A stretch of 64,000 nucleotides of DNA from Streptomyces spinosus (GTDB lineage Bacteria > Actinomycetota > Actinomycetes > Streptomycetales > Streptomycetaceae). Below are positions 1-8,637 of this stretch, one piece after another; the stretch's first letter is position 1, and every line of letters begins with the position of its first letter. Made by a program: the position numbers and the translations under genes. The notes under the pieces are model-generated. The model had not been told where the DNA came from, searched no databases, and saw only the letters and a program-made list of their open reading frames with translations. Location of the stretch: NCBI RefSeq assembly GCF_020400655.1, contig NZ_JAINRC010000003.1, forward strand, positions 248,001 to 312,000, read 5' to 3'.

Positions 1-105
1 GTTGCGGTGGTGCGGTTCACGCCAACCATGTCGTCTGACTGGCGTGATCGACGCTACCGGGCAACTGCGCACCGCGGAGGAGCCGTTCACTCGACCGGAT
101 GGCAT
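1..105 (-). CDS. Possible N-terminus of a DUF397-like small protein, cut by the window edge
   Basis: An open frame starts at an ATG (position 105; an in-frame GTG lies at 90) and runs off the window edge. It reads toward HGWREPHHRN, which resembles the W-R-K-S-x-x-S-N opening of DUF397 proteins. DUF397 genes usually follow WhiJ-like regulators such as the one just upstream at 172-1029. The match is short, no strong ribosome binding site is visible and the Cys-Val-Glu core would lie outside the window, so this is a suggestion from context. Confidence 0.3.
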   Translation of the reverse strand, partial: MPSGRVNGSSAVRSCPVASITPVRRHGWREPHHRN

Positions 106-171
106 ATTCCAGGTGAGCCTTCCATGGGAGCGGACCGGCGGTGTACGATCCCGCGCCCGAGTGGTCCCGCG

Positions 172-1029
172 TCAGTCGGCGTACTCTTTCGCCACGTCCG
201 CGATGAATTTCCGGGACGCCTCCACATTGAGGGACTGTGCCCGCAGATGCTCGTACATCACGGCGTACTTCTGCACGTCCTGCGCCTTCTCCAGGTACAG
301 GTCGCTGGTCACGCCCTCCAGGTACACCACGCTGGAGTCGGCCGCGTCGGCGAACTCCAGGATCGCGTACTGGCCGTTGAGCCCCGGGTGCGCGCCCACG
401 TCGAACGGCAGCACCTGCACGGTGACGTGCGGCAGCTGCGACATCTCGATCAGGTGCTCCAGCTGTTCCCGCATCACCAGGCGGCTGCCCACGACCCGTT
501 TCAGCGCGGCCTCGTCCAGCACCACCCACAGCCGGAGGGGGTTGGCCTGGTCGGTGATACGTTCCTGTCGGCGCATCCGCACCTGGACACGCTTCTCGAT
601 CTCCGCGGTCGACGTCTCCGGCAACGCGCCCTGCACCAGCGCCTCGGCGTAGGCCCGGGTCTGCAACAGCCCGGTCACCAGCTGGGGTTCGTAGACCCGC
701 AGCGACTCGGCGTCCGTCTCCAGACCGATGTACACGCTGTACGGGATGTCACCGAAGGTGTGCCACCAGCCCTGCTGCCTGGAGTCCCGGGCCATCTCCA
801 TCAGCGAGTCGACGATCCGCTGGTCCTCGACCTCGTACACCCCGCACAGATCGCGCACGTCGCGCTGGCTGATGCTCCTCCGGCCGTTCTCCAGCCGGCT
901 GATCTTCGACTGCGACACCAGCAGCCGCTCCGCCACCTCTTCGGCCGTCATGCCCTTGAGCTCACGGAGCCTGCGCAGCTCCTGGCCCAGCCGGCGCCGC
1001 CTGACGGTGGGATTGACATTGGACGCCAC
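172..1029 (-). CDS. WhiJ-like helix-turn-helix regulator (XRE + DUF5753)
   Basis: A 285-residue cytoplasmic DNA-binding protein. Residues about 12-70 form a Cro/C1-type helix-turn-helix (GMTAEEVAERLLVSQSKISR). Residues about 100-280 match the DUF5753 domain of Streptomyces WhiJ-type regulators, including the LVTGLLQTRAYAEAL segment and the hydrophobic C-terminal half. The GTG start at 1029 has GGAGGTG about nine bases upstream. Family members often sit beside a small DUF397 partner and influence development or antibiotic production; the partner may be the truncated frame at 1-105. A 5-bp inverted repeat at 1078-1091 lies in its upstream region. The target is unknown. Confidence 0.9.
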   Translation of the reverse strand: MASNVNPTVRRRRLGQELRRLRELKGMTAEEVAERLLVSQSKISRLENGRRSISQRDVRDLCGVYEVEDQRIVDSLMEMARDSRQQGWWHTFGDIPYSVYIGLETDAESLRVYEPQLVTGLLQTRAYAEALVQGALPETSTAEIEKRVQVRMRRQERITDQANPLRLWVVLDEAALKRVVGSRLVMREQLEHLIEMSQLPHVTVQVLPFDVGAHPGLNGQYAILEFADAADSSVVYLEGVTSDLYLEKAQDVQKYAVMYEHLRAQSLNVEASRKFIADVAKEYAD

Positions 1030-1237
1030 GGGACGCGCACCTCCGGCTGCCTGCCTGTTGCTTCACACTTTGCGTATCTGCTGTTGAGCAGACTGCCACC
1101 AAGGCGCTTTCCACCGCTGGGAAACCCTGGATATGCGGCCGGGGACGCGGTCGAGCGGGGCGGCGAGACCAGAGATCTCACCGCCCCGCTCGGACCTGCG
1201 GCTCCCGAACCGGGTCTGTGGGGACCGGGGTTACGGC

Positions 1238-1993
1238 TCAGTGGGCCACGGCGCGCGCCATGGACCCGCGACGCGGCTGCATCGGCACCCCGCGCGCGGG
1301 TTCCGGCGCGGGCCTGGCGCCGGGCGCGGGCTGCCGGCCGGCCGGGGCCTGACCGCGGCGCGGCTGTGCGACCGCGCCGTTCTGCACGTCCATGACGGCG
1401 TGGGCGACGAGCCCGCCCATGGGGTCGTGCCGGATCAGGTCCCGCAACCGGGACCGGGACGAGCGGCCCTCGTTCCCCGGGTACAGGTGCTTGCCGAGCC
1501 CGACGGCGTGCGCCAGGGCGGCGAGCGCCGCGGTCCGCGGGTCCGGCGGCACGCCGGTGCGGATCGCGGAATCCAGCCGGGAACGGATCTCCCGGCTGAT
1601 GGCGGTGTCCGTCGCCTGGTAACGCGTCGTCGGCAGCACCCCGCACATCTGGCCGGGCACGGCGGCGACCATGCCGCACCGCTCCAGATGCGAGAGGTAG
1701 ATCTGCCTGAGCCCCAGCCGGGGCCCTCCGATCCAGTGGACGGCACGCACGGGAGCGCCACGCCTTCGCAGCAACTCCAACGCGCAGTCCAGAGTCGGAT
1801 CTCCTGTCGGCCGTGGCACCACCACGGCGATACGATCCCCGTCTGGGGCTATCCGTCCGGCCAGCGCCAGCTCCACTAGCTGTGCACCGGCCAGACCGAG
1901 GTCGAGCGACTGCGGCTGCGCAGTGGTACCCGTGGCCGGGTCCAGTGCGAGCAACAGAAGCTCCTCCGGAAGTGTTCTGCGGCTCCTGCCCAT
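1238..1993 (-). CDS. GPP34 (GOLPH3/Vps74-like) family phosphoprotein
   Basis: A 251-residue protein. Its first ~190 residues match the GPP34 fold: the LPEELLLLALDPATG opening, the LxLGLAGAQLVELALAGRI helix and a central RAVHWIGGPR stretch. Eukaryotic relatives bind phosphatidylinositol-4-phosphate at Golgi membranes; the role of the many actinobacterial paralogues is unknown and may be membrane-lipid binding. The last ~45 residues are Pro/Ala/Arg-rich and look disordered. ATG at 1993 follows GGGGAGG by five bases. It is divergent from the carboxypeptidase gene. Confidence 0.85.
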   Translation of the reverse strand: MGRSRRTLPEELLLLALDPATGTTAQPQSLDLGLAGAQLVELALAGRIAPDGDRIAVVVPRPTGDPTLDCALELLRRRGAPVRAVHWIGGPRLGLRQIYLSHLERCGMVAAVPGQMCGVLPTTRYQATDTAISREIRSRLDSAIRTGVPPDPRTAALAALAHAVGLGKHLYPGNEGRSSRSRLRDLIRHDPMGGLVAHAVMDVQNGAVAQPRRGQAPAGRQPAPGARPAPEPARGVPMQPRRGSMARAVAH

Positions 1994-2059
1994 CCATGCC
2001 TCCCCGCGTGGATGAATGACAGGGTGACCCCTCTCACATTGGTCTGTCGAGAGCGCGTG

Positions 2060-2081
2060 ACCGGTTCGTGAGGGAACCGGT
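2060..2081. promoter_or_regulatory. Inverted repeat in the leader of the carboxypeptidase gene
   Basis: Perfect 8-bp arms ACCGGTTC and GAACCGGT with a 6-bp spacer lie about 110 bp upstream of the preferred start at 2190, between two divergent genes. It could be an operator or an RNA hairpin. No -10/-35 pair could be assigned with confidence. Confidence 0.4.
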
Positions 2082-2189
2082 AGGTATGTCGTTCTCGTCT
2101 ACCGCAGGGGCCAAGCCCTCACACAGGACACTGGTACATGGTTCGGACAGGGCGCGCGCCTAGGCGTGCGGCGCATGGAGGAGGCATCG

Positions 2190-4631
2190 GTGGCGGGCGA
2201 GTCCCCCGACAGGTCGAAGCAGCGCGAGTCGTCGGCGGAACCGACGTCGGGGAGCGCGGGTTCGGTTCCCGAGGCGCGTGATCCGCGTCTCGCGGTGTCC
2301 CGCGAACGGAAGTCCTCGGGCGGCGACACGGCGACGAAGGTCCTGACGGTACGGCCCGAAACCCCGGCCGCGCGGGAGGAGTCGGCCGACCCCGAGGACA
2401 CCGCCCTCCAGGCGGCGGTGTCGGCCTGGGTACGGGAGCCGAGCCCGGAGACACCCGCGAACGCCGACGACACCGCCGAGAAGGCCCCGAAGACGGAGGC
2501 CGACGCCTCGTCCCGCACGGAGGCCGAGCCCGAGGAGCCGTCCGACGCGGACAGGGACGCGGACGGGGACGGGGACGGGGACAGGGAGACCGAGGCGGAG
2601 GATGCCGACGCCGCGAAGGCCGAGGCTGACACTCCGTCCGAGACCCGCACGAAGGCGGAGACGAAGGACACCACCGACGCCGAGCCGGCGGAGGACCAGG
2701 AGGCCGACGCGAAGGCCGACGCCGAGCCGGCGGAGGACGAGGACGCCGACGCGGAGGCCGACGCCGACGCGGAGGACAAGGCGAGCGGCGAAGGCGAAGC
2801 CCCGGCGGCTGCGGACGGGGACGGGAACGAGCCGGAAGCCGCCGATGGCGAGGACGCCCCACAGGGGCCACCCGCAGCCGACGACGAGACCCGCACGGGT
2901 GGTGCGGGTGGGAACGAGGACGGCGAAGGCGAAGCCGAGGCGGACCCGCGCCCGCAGCCGCCGCAGGCACCCCGTGCGGACGGGGACGAGGACGCCGAAG
3001 GCGAAGCCGAGCCGGCGGACGCTGACGGGCCCCGCAGGGACCCCGCTGACAAGGACACCGGCGTCGACCAGCCCACCACCGTCTTCAAGGCCGTCCGCCC
3101 CAAGACACCCCCCGTCGACCAGCCGACGACCATGCTCAAGCTCGGCGGCAAGCCGCAGGGCAAGCCGGAAGCCAAGCCCGAGGACAAGCCGGAAGCCAAG
3201 CCCAAGACCCCCGAGTCCGATCCCGAACGCACCAGCAAGTTCGTCGCGCTGAAGGACGACCTGCGCAAGCCGGCCGCCCAGGCCAAGGCGCCGGACGCCA
3301 CCACACCCGTCCCCCAGGTCGGCCCCGAGCGCACCACCCAGCAGCCGCTGCCGCCCAAGCCCCCGCTGGACCTGCTGGCGGAGCTGACGAACACGCCGCC
3401 GCCCCCGGAGACCCCGGTCCGCACGCTGGTGCGCCGGATCAAGATCTGGACTCCCCTGGTCCTGCTCCTGGCGATCATCTTTGCGGTCGTACAGGCCGTG
3501 CGCCCGCTGCCGGCGCCCACCCTCGCGCTCACCGGCAAGGACAGCTACACCTTCGCCGGCGACCGTACGCAGCTGCCCTGGCCCGGCGAGGGCCAGGGCT
3601 GGATGGACGTGGACGGCGTCGGCACGATGGGGCACTTCGGCAAGCAGACCCCCGTGGCCATCGGCTCGGTCGCCAAGACCATGACGGCGTACATCATCCT
3701 CAAGGACCACCCGCTGAAGCCGGGCCAGGAGGGCCCGAAGATCAAGGTCGACCCGACGGCGGAGAAGGAGGGCGGCTACAACAAGGCCGGCGAGTCGACG
3801 CTCGACACCGTCAAGGCCGGTGAAAGCCTCACCGAGAAGCAGGCCCTGTCGGCCGTCCTGATCCCCTCCGCCAACAACATCGCCCGGCTGCTCGCGCGCT
3901 GGGACGCGGGCTCGGAGGCGGCGTTCGTGAAGAAGATGAACGCCACCGCCAGGGAACTGGGGATGACCCGTACGACGTACACCGACCCCTCGGGGCTGAA
4001 GGAGACCACCGTCTCCACGGCCGAGGACCAGGTGAAGCTGGGCCGCGCGTTCGTGAAGGTCCCGGCCCTGGTCGCGATCAGCAGCGCGGCCAGCTGGACG
4101 GACCCCTCCGGGAAGTTCTGGCCCAACTACAACGAGCTGCCGTACCGCATCGGCGCGATCGGCATCAAGACCGGCAGCACCACCGCGGCCGGCGGCAACC
4201 TGCTGTTCGCCTCCCGCAAGCAGGTCGGCGGGCAGACGGTGACGCTCGTCGGGGCGATCCTCGGCCAGCACAAGCGGGAGATCCTCCAGACGGTCAACAC
4301 GGTCAGCAAGACGGCGCTGCTCGCCGCCCAGTCCGCGCTGACCTCGGCGAAGATCGTGAAGAAGGGGGACGTCGTCGGGTACGTGGACGACCGGCTCGGC
4401 GGCCGTACCCCGGTGGTGGTGACCAAGGACGTCACAGCGGCCGGCTGGGCCGGGATGAAGGTGAAGCTGTCCTTCGCGTCCGGCACCGTGCCGCACACCG
4501 CGAAGGCCGGCACCCGGGTCGGGACGCTCACCGTGGGTGACGGTTCGGCCGGTGCGGTGAAGGTCCCGGTGGCCCTGCGGGAGGACCTGGCCGAGCCCGG
4601 TATGGGCGCCAGACTGACCCGGCTGGGCTGA
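2190..4631 (+). CDS. D-alanyl-D-alanine carboxypeptidase (peptidase S11) with a very long acidic N-terminal region
   Basis: A penicillin-binding-protein-type D,D-carboxypeptidase that trims the terminal D-Ala of peptidoglycan stem peptides outside the cell. The three active-site motifs are intact: SVAK (Ser493-Lys496), SAN (560-562) and KTG (660-662). Residues 1 to about 400 are disordered and dominated by Glu, Asp, Ala, Thr and Pro; residues about 418-440 form one membrane segment, so the long tail is cytoplasmic and the enzyme faces outward. GTG at 2190 is preferred over GTG 2166 because GGAGGAGG lies seven bases upstream. At 813 residues it is about twice the usual length of the family. 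A hairpin terminator follows the stop. Confidence 0.92.
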   Translation: MAGESPDRSKQRESSAEPTSGSAGSVPEARDPRLAVSRERKSSGGDTATKVLTVRPETPAAREESADPEDTALQAAVSAWVREPSPETPANADDTAEKAPKTEADASSRTEAEPEEPSDADRDADGDGDGDRETEAEDADAAKAEADTPSETRTKAETKDTTDAEPAEDQEADAKADAEPAEDEDADAEADADAEDKASGEGEAPAAADGDGNEPEAADGEDAPQGPPAADDETRTGGAGGNEDGEGEAEADPRPQPPQAPRADGDEDAEGEAEPADADGPRRDPADKDTGVDQPTTVFKAVRPKTPPVDQPTTMLKLGGKPQGKPEAKPEDKPEAKPKTPESDPERTSKFVALKDDLRKPAAQAKAPDATTPVPQVGPERTTQQPLPPKPPLDLLAELTNTPPPPETPVRTLVRRIKIWTPLVLLLAIIFAVVQAVRPLPAPTLALTGKDSYTFAGDRTQLPWPGEGQGWMDVDGVGTMGHFGKQTPVAIGSVAKTMTAYIILKDHPLKPGQEGPKIKVDPTAEKEGGYNKAGESTLDTVKAGESLTEKQALSAVLIPSANNIARLLARWDAGSEAAFVKKMNATARELGMTRTTYTDPSGLKETTVSTAEDQVKLGRAFVKVPALVAISSAASWTDPSGKFWPNYNELPYRIGAIGIKTGSTTAAGGNLLFASRKQVGGQTVTLVGAILGQHKREILQTVNTVSKTALLAAQSALTSAKIVKKGDVVGYVDDRLGGRTPVVVTKDVTAAGWAGMKVKLSFASGTVPHTAKAGTRVGTLTVGDGSAGAVKVPVALREDLAEPGMGARLTRLG

Positions 4632-4636
4632 CCGGC

Positions 4637-4665
4637 GGACGGGCCGTACGGCCACCGGCCCGTCC
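4637..4665 (+). terminator. Rho-independent-type hairpin after the carboxypeptidase gene
   Basis: Perfect 10-bp arms GGACGGGCCG and CGGCCCGTCC around a 9-nt loop begin five bases after the stop codon. There is no U-tract, which is usual for Streptomyces. Confidence 0.65.
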
Positions 4666-4876
4666 CGCGCCCGGCCCCGCTCACCCCGTCCCCGTCCCCC
4701 CGCGCACCCCGTCATGGAGCCCCCACCCGGGAGCCCTGTGGCGGGGTGCGTGCTAGCGTCACGAAACGGGGCAGGTCGCCGGTCCCGGGACAGGGCCGCG
4801 AACTGGACGGAACGCGGCCGGGTACTCCGAGGGAAGCGGCCGGGAACGGAAGACGGGACACGGGGAGTGCCTTCAG

Positions 4877-6697
4877 GTGGCCACAGCGGAGCCGACACAC
4901 GCCGACGACGCGGATCCGGGCCCGGGATCCGGCCCGCGAATACGTCCGTCCGCGACTGAACCGGACCGGCGCGCAGCCGAACCCGGCGCCGGGGTGCGCC
5001 CCGGCGCGCGCGCCCGTCTGCTCGCGGCCCTGGAACCGCTGCGGCAGCGGCTGCTCCGGCACCCCGTGCTGTCGATGACGGCGCTCTCGGGTGTGCTGCA
5101 CATCATCTGGTTCTTCACGTTCGCGAACAGCGGTGGCGATCTCGCGGCGCAGGACGCGTGGGCGGAGTTCGTCGGCCGGCACCCGGACTCGGCGTACAAC
5201 CTCGCCTGGTACGGCGGTATGCACCCGGTGTCGTACAGCGTGGTGTCGCCGTATCTGATGTCGGTCCTCGGTGTGCGGACGACGATGATGATCGCCGGGA
5301 CCGTCTCGGCCGGTCTGCTGACGTTGGTGCTGATCCGCAGCCGGGCGGTGAGGAACCCGCTGTGGGCCTCGCTCGCCGGGGTCTTCGCGTTCCTGTGCAA
5401 CGCGATCTCCGGCCGGGTCACCTTCGGGCTCGGCACGGCGTTCGCGCTGGGCTCGGTCGCGGCGGTGTTCTGCTGGCCGTACCGGTGGCGGTTCAAACGC
5501 TGGGCGAAGGCCCTGGTCGCCGCCCCGCTGGCGGCGCTCGCCACGATGGCCTCGCCGGTCGCGGGGCTGTTCGTGGGCCTGGTCGCGGTCGCCCTGTTCC
5601 TGCAGAAGCGGCGGCCGGGCGCGTGGGCGCTGGGGCTCGCGCCGGCGGCGGTGGTCGCGGTGTCGGCCTGGCTGTTCCCGTTCTCCGGCACCCAGCCCAT
5701 GGGGTTCGGCTCGGTGATCATGCCGCTGTCGTACGGCCTGCTGTGCCTGTTCCTGGTGCCGAAGGAGTGGGTGACGGTCCGGCTGACGGCCGCCGTCTAC
5801 AGCGTCGCCGTCGTCCTGGTGTGGCTGATCAGTTCGCAGATCGGGTCCAACATCTCACGGCTGCCGATGCTGTTCGCGGGCGCGACCCTGATCGCGGCCC
5901 TGCCGTACACCGTGCCGAAGTCCCGCAAGTGGTACGTGACCGTGCTGGCCTTCCTCGGCTTCGCCGGCTGGATCGGCTTCAAGTCGGTGGACGACATCCT
6001 CCACACCACCCCGGCCGCCTCCTGGGCGCGGGAACTCGCCCCGCTGGTCAACGAGCTGCAGAAGGCCGGCGCCGAGAAGGGCCGGGTCGAGGTGGTCCCG
6101 GCCCGCTCGCACCGCGAGGCCTCCGCGCTCGCGCCGTACGTCAACCTGGCCCGCGGCTGGAACCGGCAGGCCGACATGGAGCGCAACCCGCTCTTCTACG
6201 ACGACACGCTCAACTCGGCGAACTACCACGAGTGGCTCCAGCGGTGGGCCGTGCACTACGTGGTGCTGCCCAAGGACAACCCGGACGGTGACGGGGGCGA
6301 GCGCGAGCGGCAGTTGCTGCGGCGCGGGATGCCGTACCTGAAGCAGGTCTGGGGCGACGCGAACTGGCAGCTGTTCAAGGTGACCGATCCGGCGCCGCTC
6401 GCCGAGCCGAACGCGGTGGTGGACCGGGCCGAGCAGGGCGAGATGACGCTGCGGGTGAGCAAGGCCGGGCGGATCCTGATCCGGATCCCGTACTCGCCGT
6501 GGCTGAGCATCGTCGACGAGCACGGCAAGAGCCAGCCCTACGAGAAGGCCAAGGCGTGCCTGATGGCCACGCCGGAGGACGTCGACGGGGACAAGTGGAC
6601 CACGCTGGTCGCGCCGAAGCCGGGCACGTACCGGCTGGCCGCGCCGTACCAGCTGCCGCGTGGTACGCCGTGCCCCGACGCGCTGCGGAAGCCCTGA
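4877..6697 (+). CDS. Polytopic membrane protein with extracytoplasmic C-terminal domain
   Basis: A 606-residue protein. The first ~70 residues are Pro/Ala/Arg-rich and cytoplasmic. From about residue 72 to 370 there are roughly ten hydrophobic helices, followed by a soluble domain of ~230 residues. The first long loop after helix 1 has acidic residues (GGDLAAQDAW), reminiscent of GT-C membrane glycosyltransferases, and such proteins are often auto-annotated as MFS transporters. I cannot decide between glycosyltransferase-like and transporter-like function. The GTG start at 4877 has GGGAG about ten bases upstream; in-frame later starts are possible. It is well conserved in Streptomyces to my knowledge. 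Confidence 0.75.
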   Translation: MATAEPTHADDADPGPGSGPRIRPSATEPDRRAAEPGAGVRPGARARLLAALEPLRQRLLRHPVLSMTALSGVLHIIWFFTFANSGGDLAAQDAWAEFVGRHPDSAYNLAWYGGMHPVSYSVVSPYLMSVLGVRTTMMIAGTVSAGLLTLVLIRSRAVRNPLWASLAGVFAFLCNAISGRVTFGLGTAFALGSVAAVFCWPYRWRFKRWAKALVAAPLAALATMASPVAGLFVGLVAVALFLQKRRPGAWALGLAPAAVVAVSAWLFPFSGTQPMGFGSVIMPLSYGLLCLFLVPKEWVTVRLTAAVYSVAVVLVWLISSQIGSNISRLPMLFAGATLIAALPYTVPKSRKWYVTVLAFLGFAGWIGFKSVDDILHTTPAASWARELAPLVNELQKAGAEKGRVEVVPARSHREASALAPYVNLARGWNRQADMERNPLFYDDTLNSANYHEWLQRWAVHYVVLPKDNPDGDGGERERQLLRRGMPYLKQVWGDANWQLFKVTDPAPLAEPNAVVDRAEQGEMTLRVSKAGRILIRIPYSPWLSIVDEHGKSQPYEKAKACLMATPEDVDGDKWTTLVAPKPGTYRLAAPYQLPRGTPCPDALRKP

Positions 6698-6716
6698 CGG
6701 CCGGCGGAGCCGGCCG
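6698..6716 (+). terminator. Hairpin after the membrane protein gene
   Basis: 8-bp arms (CGGCCGGC and GCCGGCCG) with a 3-nt loop start directly after the stop codon. The remaining 334-bp gap to the symporter gene holds no gene I can support; its last ~90 bp are AT-richer and contain the palindromes at 6953-7061. Confidence 0.5.
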
Positions 6717-6952
6717 GCGTACGCGCCCGAGCCCGGCACCGCCGGACTGAACGGCGCCGCCGGCTCCGCCCCGCCCGGTCCCGCCGCGGCCACCGGCCTC
6801 GCTCGGGGCCGCGGCGCGCGGGGCGATGCCCGACTGTGGCGGATGCGGCGGTGTTCCCTGTCCCGGCCCCGGCGCGGGCGATCACGGGACAGTCGTCGCT
6901 GGTCAACCCCGGCGGTCCGATGAGGACGGCCCAACTTCCGACGGCACAAGGC

Positions 6953-7061
6953 TGTTCATACTGATGAACACAGATCAGCAAGCCGAACAATTTTACTCCG
7001 ACTTGACCTTACGCTTGCTTGTCGTGTTCATGTGAGCGGACCCACGATCGGGCACATGAAC
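6953..7061. promoter_or_regulatory. Two GTTCAT/ATGAAC palindromes before and across the symporter start
   Basis: TGTTCAT-ACTG-ATGAACA forms an 18-bp palindrome at 6953-6970. A second pair uses the same core with longer arms: GTTCATGTG at 7026-7034 and CACATGAAC at 7053-7061, so its right arm contains the symporter start codon. The shared half-site suggests one regulator binding twice, or a start-codon hairpin in the mRNA. This is inferred from sequence only. Confidence 0.5.
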
Positions 7062-8615
7062 AGTCTCGACTGGGCCGTGCTCATCGGCTACTTCGGTGTG
7101 ATGGTCGCGATCGGCGTCTGGTCGCACAAGCGCGTGGACAACGTTTCCGACTTCTTCACGGCCGGCGGCAAGATGCCCTGGTGGCTCTCCGGCATCTCGC
7201 ACCACATGTCGGGCTACAGCGCCGTGATGTTCACCGGATACGCGGGCATCGCCTACACCTACGGCGTCACCTCCTTCATCACCTGGTCCTTCCCCATCGC
7301 GCTCGGCATCGCCATCGGGTCGAAGCTGTTCGCGCCCCGCATCAACCGACTGCGTTCCCGGCTCCACGTGGCCTCCCCGCTGGAGTACCTGAAGAACCGC
7401 TACAACCTGCACACGCAACAGGCACTCGCCTGGTCCGGCATGCTGCTGAAGATCGTGGACGTGGGCGCCAAGTGGGCGGCCATCGCCACCCTGCTGTCCG
7501 TCTTCACCGGCGTCTCGCTGAACCAGGGCATCCTCATCACCGGTGCGATCACCGCGGTGTACTGCACGATCGGCGGCCTGTGGGCGGACGCGCTGACCGA
7601 ACTCGGCCAGTTCGTCATCCAGTTGCTCGCAGGCATCGCGATGTTCGTGGCGGTCGTGCTGAAGCTGAACGACAAGCACATCGGCTTCTTCGGCGCCTGG
7701 GACGAGCCGGCCCTGCACGGCCACGGCAAGCCCCTGGTCGGCCCCTACGGCACGGTGTTCCTCCTGGCGTTCCTCTTCATCAAGCTCTTCGAGTACAACG
7801 GCGGCATGCTCAACCAGGCCCAGCGCTACATGGCCACCGGCAGCGCCTACGAGGCCGAGCGCTCGGCCCGGTTGTCGGCGGTGCTGTGGCTGGTCTGGCC
7901 GGTGGTGCTGTTCTTCCCGATGTGGATGTCCCCGCTGCTGGTCCACGCGCAGAAGCCGGACGGCTCCGACTCCTACGCCCTGATGACCGAACAGCTCCTG
8001 CCGCACGGCCTGCTGGGCCTCGTCATCGTCGGCTTCTTCTCGCACACCATGGCGATGTGCTCCTCCGACGCCAACGCCATCTCCGCCGTGTTCACCCGGG
8101 ACGTGGCGCCGGTGCTGTCGGCCAGGGCACGGGGCTGGGGCGAGCGGTCGGGACTGATCGCGGCCCGTGTCACGACGGTCGTCTTCCTCGGCCTGTCCAT
8201 GGCGGTCGCGACCCAGGTCAACTCCCCCACCTTCAAGGACATCATCACCGTCGTCATCAAGTGGGTGGCCGGTCTGATGGGCCCGATCGCGATCCCGATG
8301 ATGCTCGGCCTGCTCCGCGCGTTCCGCCGCTCCGGCCCGACGGCGGCGCTCACCAGCTGGGCGGCGGGCCTGCTGGCCTTCTGGCTGGTCAACTACCCCA
8401 TCAACTGGAACGTCGACGGCGGCGTCCCGCTCCAGTACCAGGTCTCGATCCCGCTCGCGGTCTCCCTGGTCCTCTACATCCTCATCGGCTACCTCAAGCC
8501 GGAGGACACCCCGGCCCGGCTGGCCGTCATCGAGAAGGTCAACACGGACGGCGACGCGGTGGCGGCGGTACCGGTACCGGCGACGGCGGGCGACGACGTG
8601 GTCGGGGCGCCGTAG
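7056..8615 (+). CDS. Sodium:solute symporter (SSS family)
   Basis: A 519-residue inner-membrane symporter with about 13 hydrophobic helices, starting MNSLDWAVLIGYFG. The segment FFTAGGKMPWWLSGISHHMSGYSAVMFTG is the typical SSS helix 1-2 region with an unwound Gly/Ser-rich stretch, and FEYNGGMLNQAQRYMATGS resembles the SGLT-like signature. The substrate is unknown; the closest subgroup appears to be sugar or organic-acid symporters. ATG 7056 was chosen because it begins the conserved sequence; GTG 7032 is an alternative. Neither has a clear ribosome binding site, and the region carries palindromes, so translation or transcription is probably regulated there. Confidence 0.88.
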   Translation: MNSLDWAVLIGYFGVMVAIGVWSHKRVDNVSDFFTAGGKMPWWLSGISHHMSGYSAVMFTGYAGIAYTYGVTSFITWSFPIALGIAIGSKLFAPRINRLRSRLHVASPLEYLKNRYNLHTQQALAWSGMLLKIVDVGAKWAAIATLLSVFTGVSLNQGILITGAITAVYCTIGGLWADALTELGQFVIQLLAGIAMFVAVVLKLNDKHIGFFGAWDEPALHGHGKPLVGPYGTVFLLAFLFIKLFEYNGGMLNQAQRYMATGSAYEAERSARLSAVLWLVWPVVLFFPMWMSPLLVHAQKPDGSDSYALMTEQLLPHGLLGLVIVGFFSHTMAMCSSDANAISAVFTRDVAPVLSARARGWGERSGLIAARVTTVVFLGLSMAVATQVNSPTFKDIITVVIKWVAGLMGPIAIPMMLGLLRAFRRSGPTAALTSWAAGLLAFWLVNYPINWNVDGGVPLQYQVSIPLAVSLVLYILIGYLKPEDTPARLAVIEKVNTDGDAVAAVPVPATAGDDVVGAP

Positions 8616-8637
8616 GGCCCGCTGCCCGAAACCGCGC

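Noticed and set aside
2160..4898. Very long open frame opposite the carboxypeptidase gene
   Set aside because: It is a GC3-bias shadow of the real gene: low-complexity Arg/Gly/Val-rich translation and no start signal.
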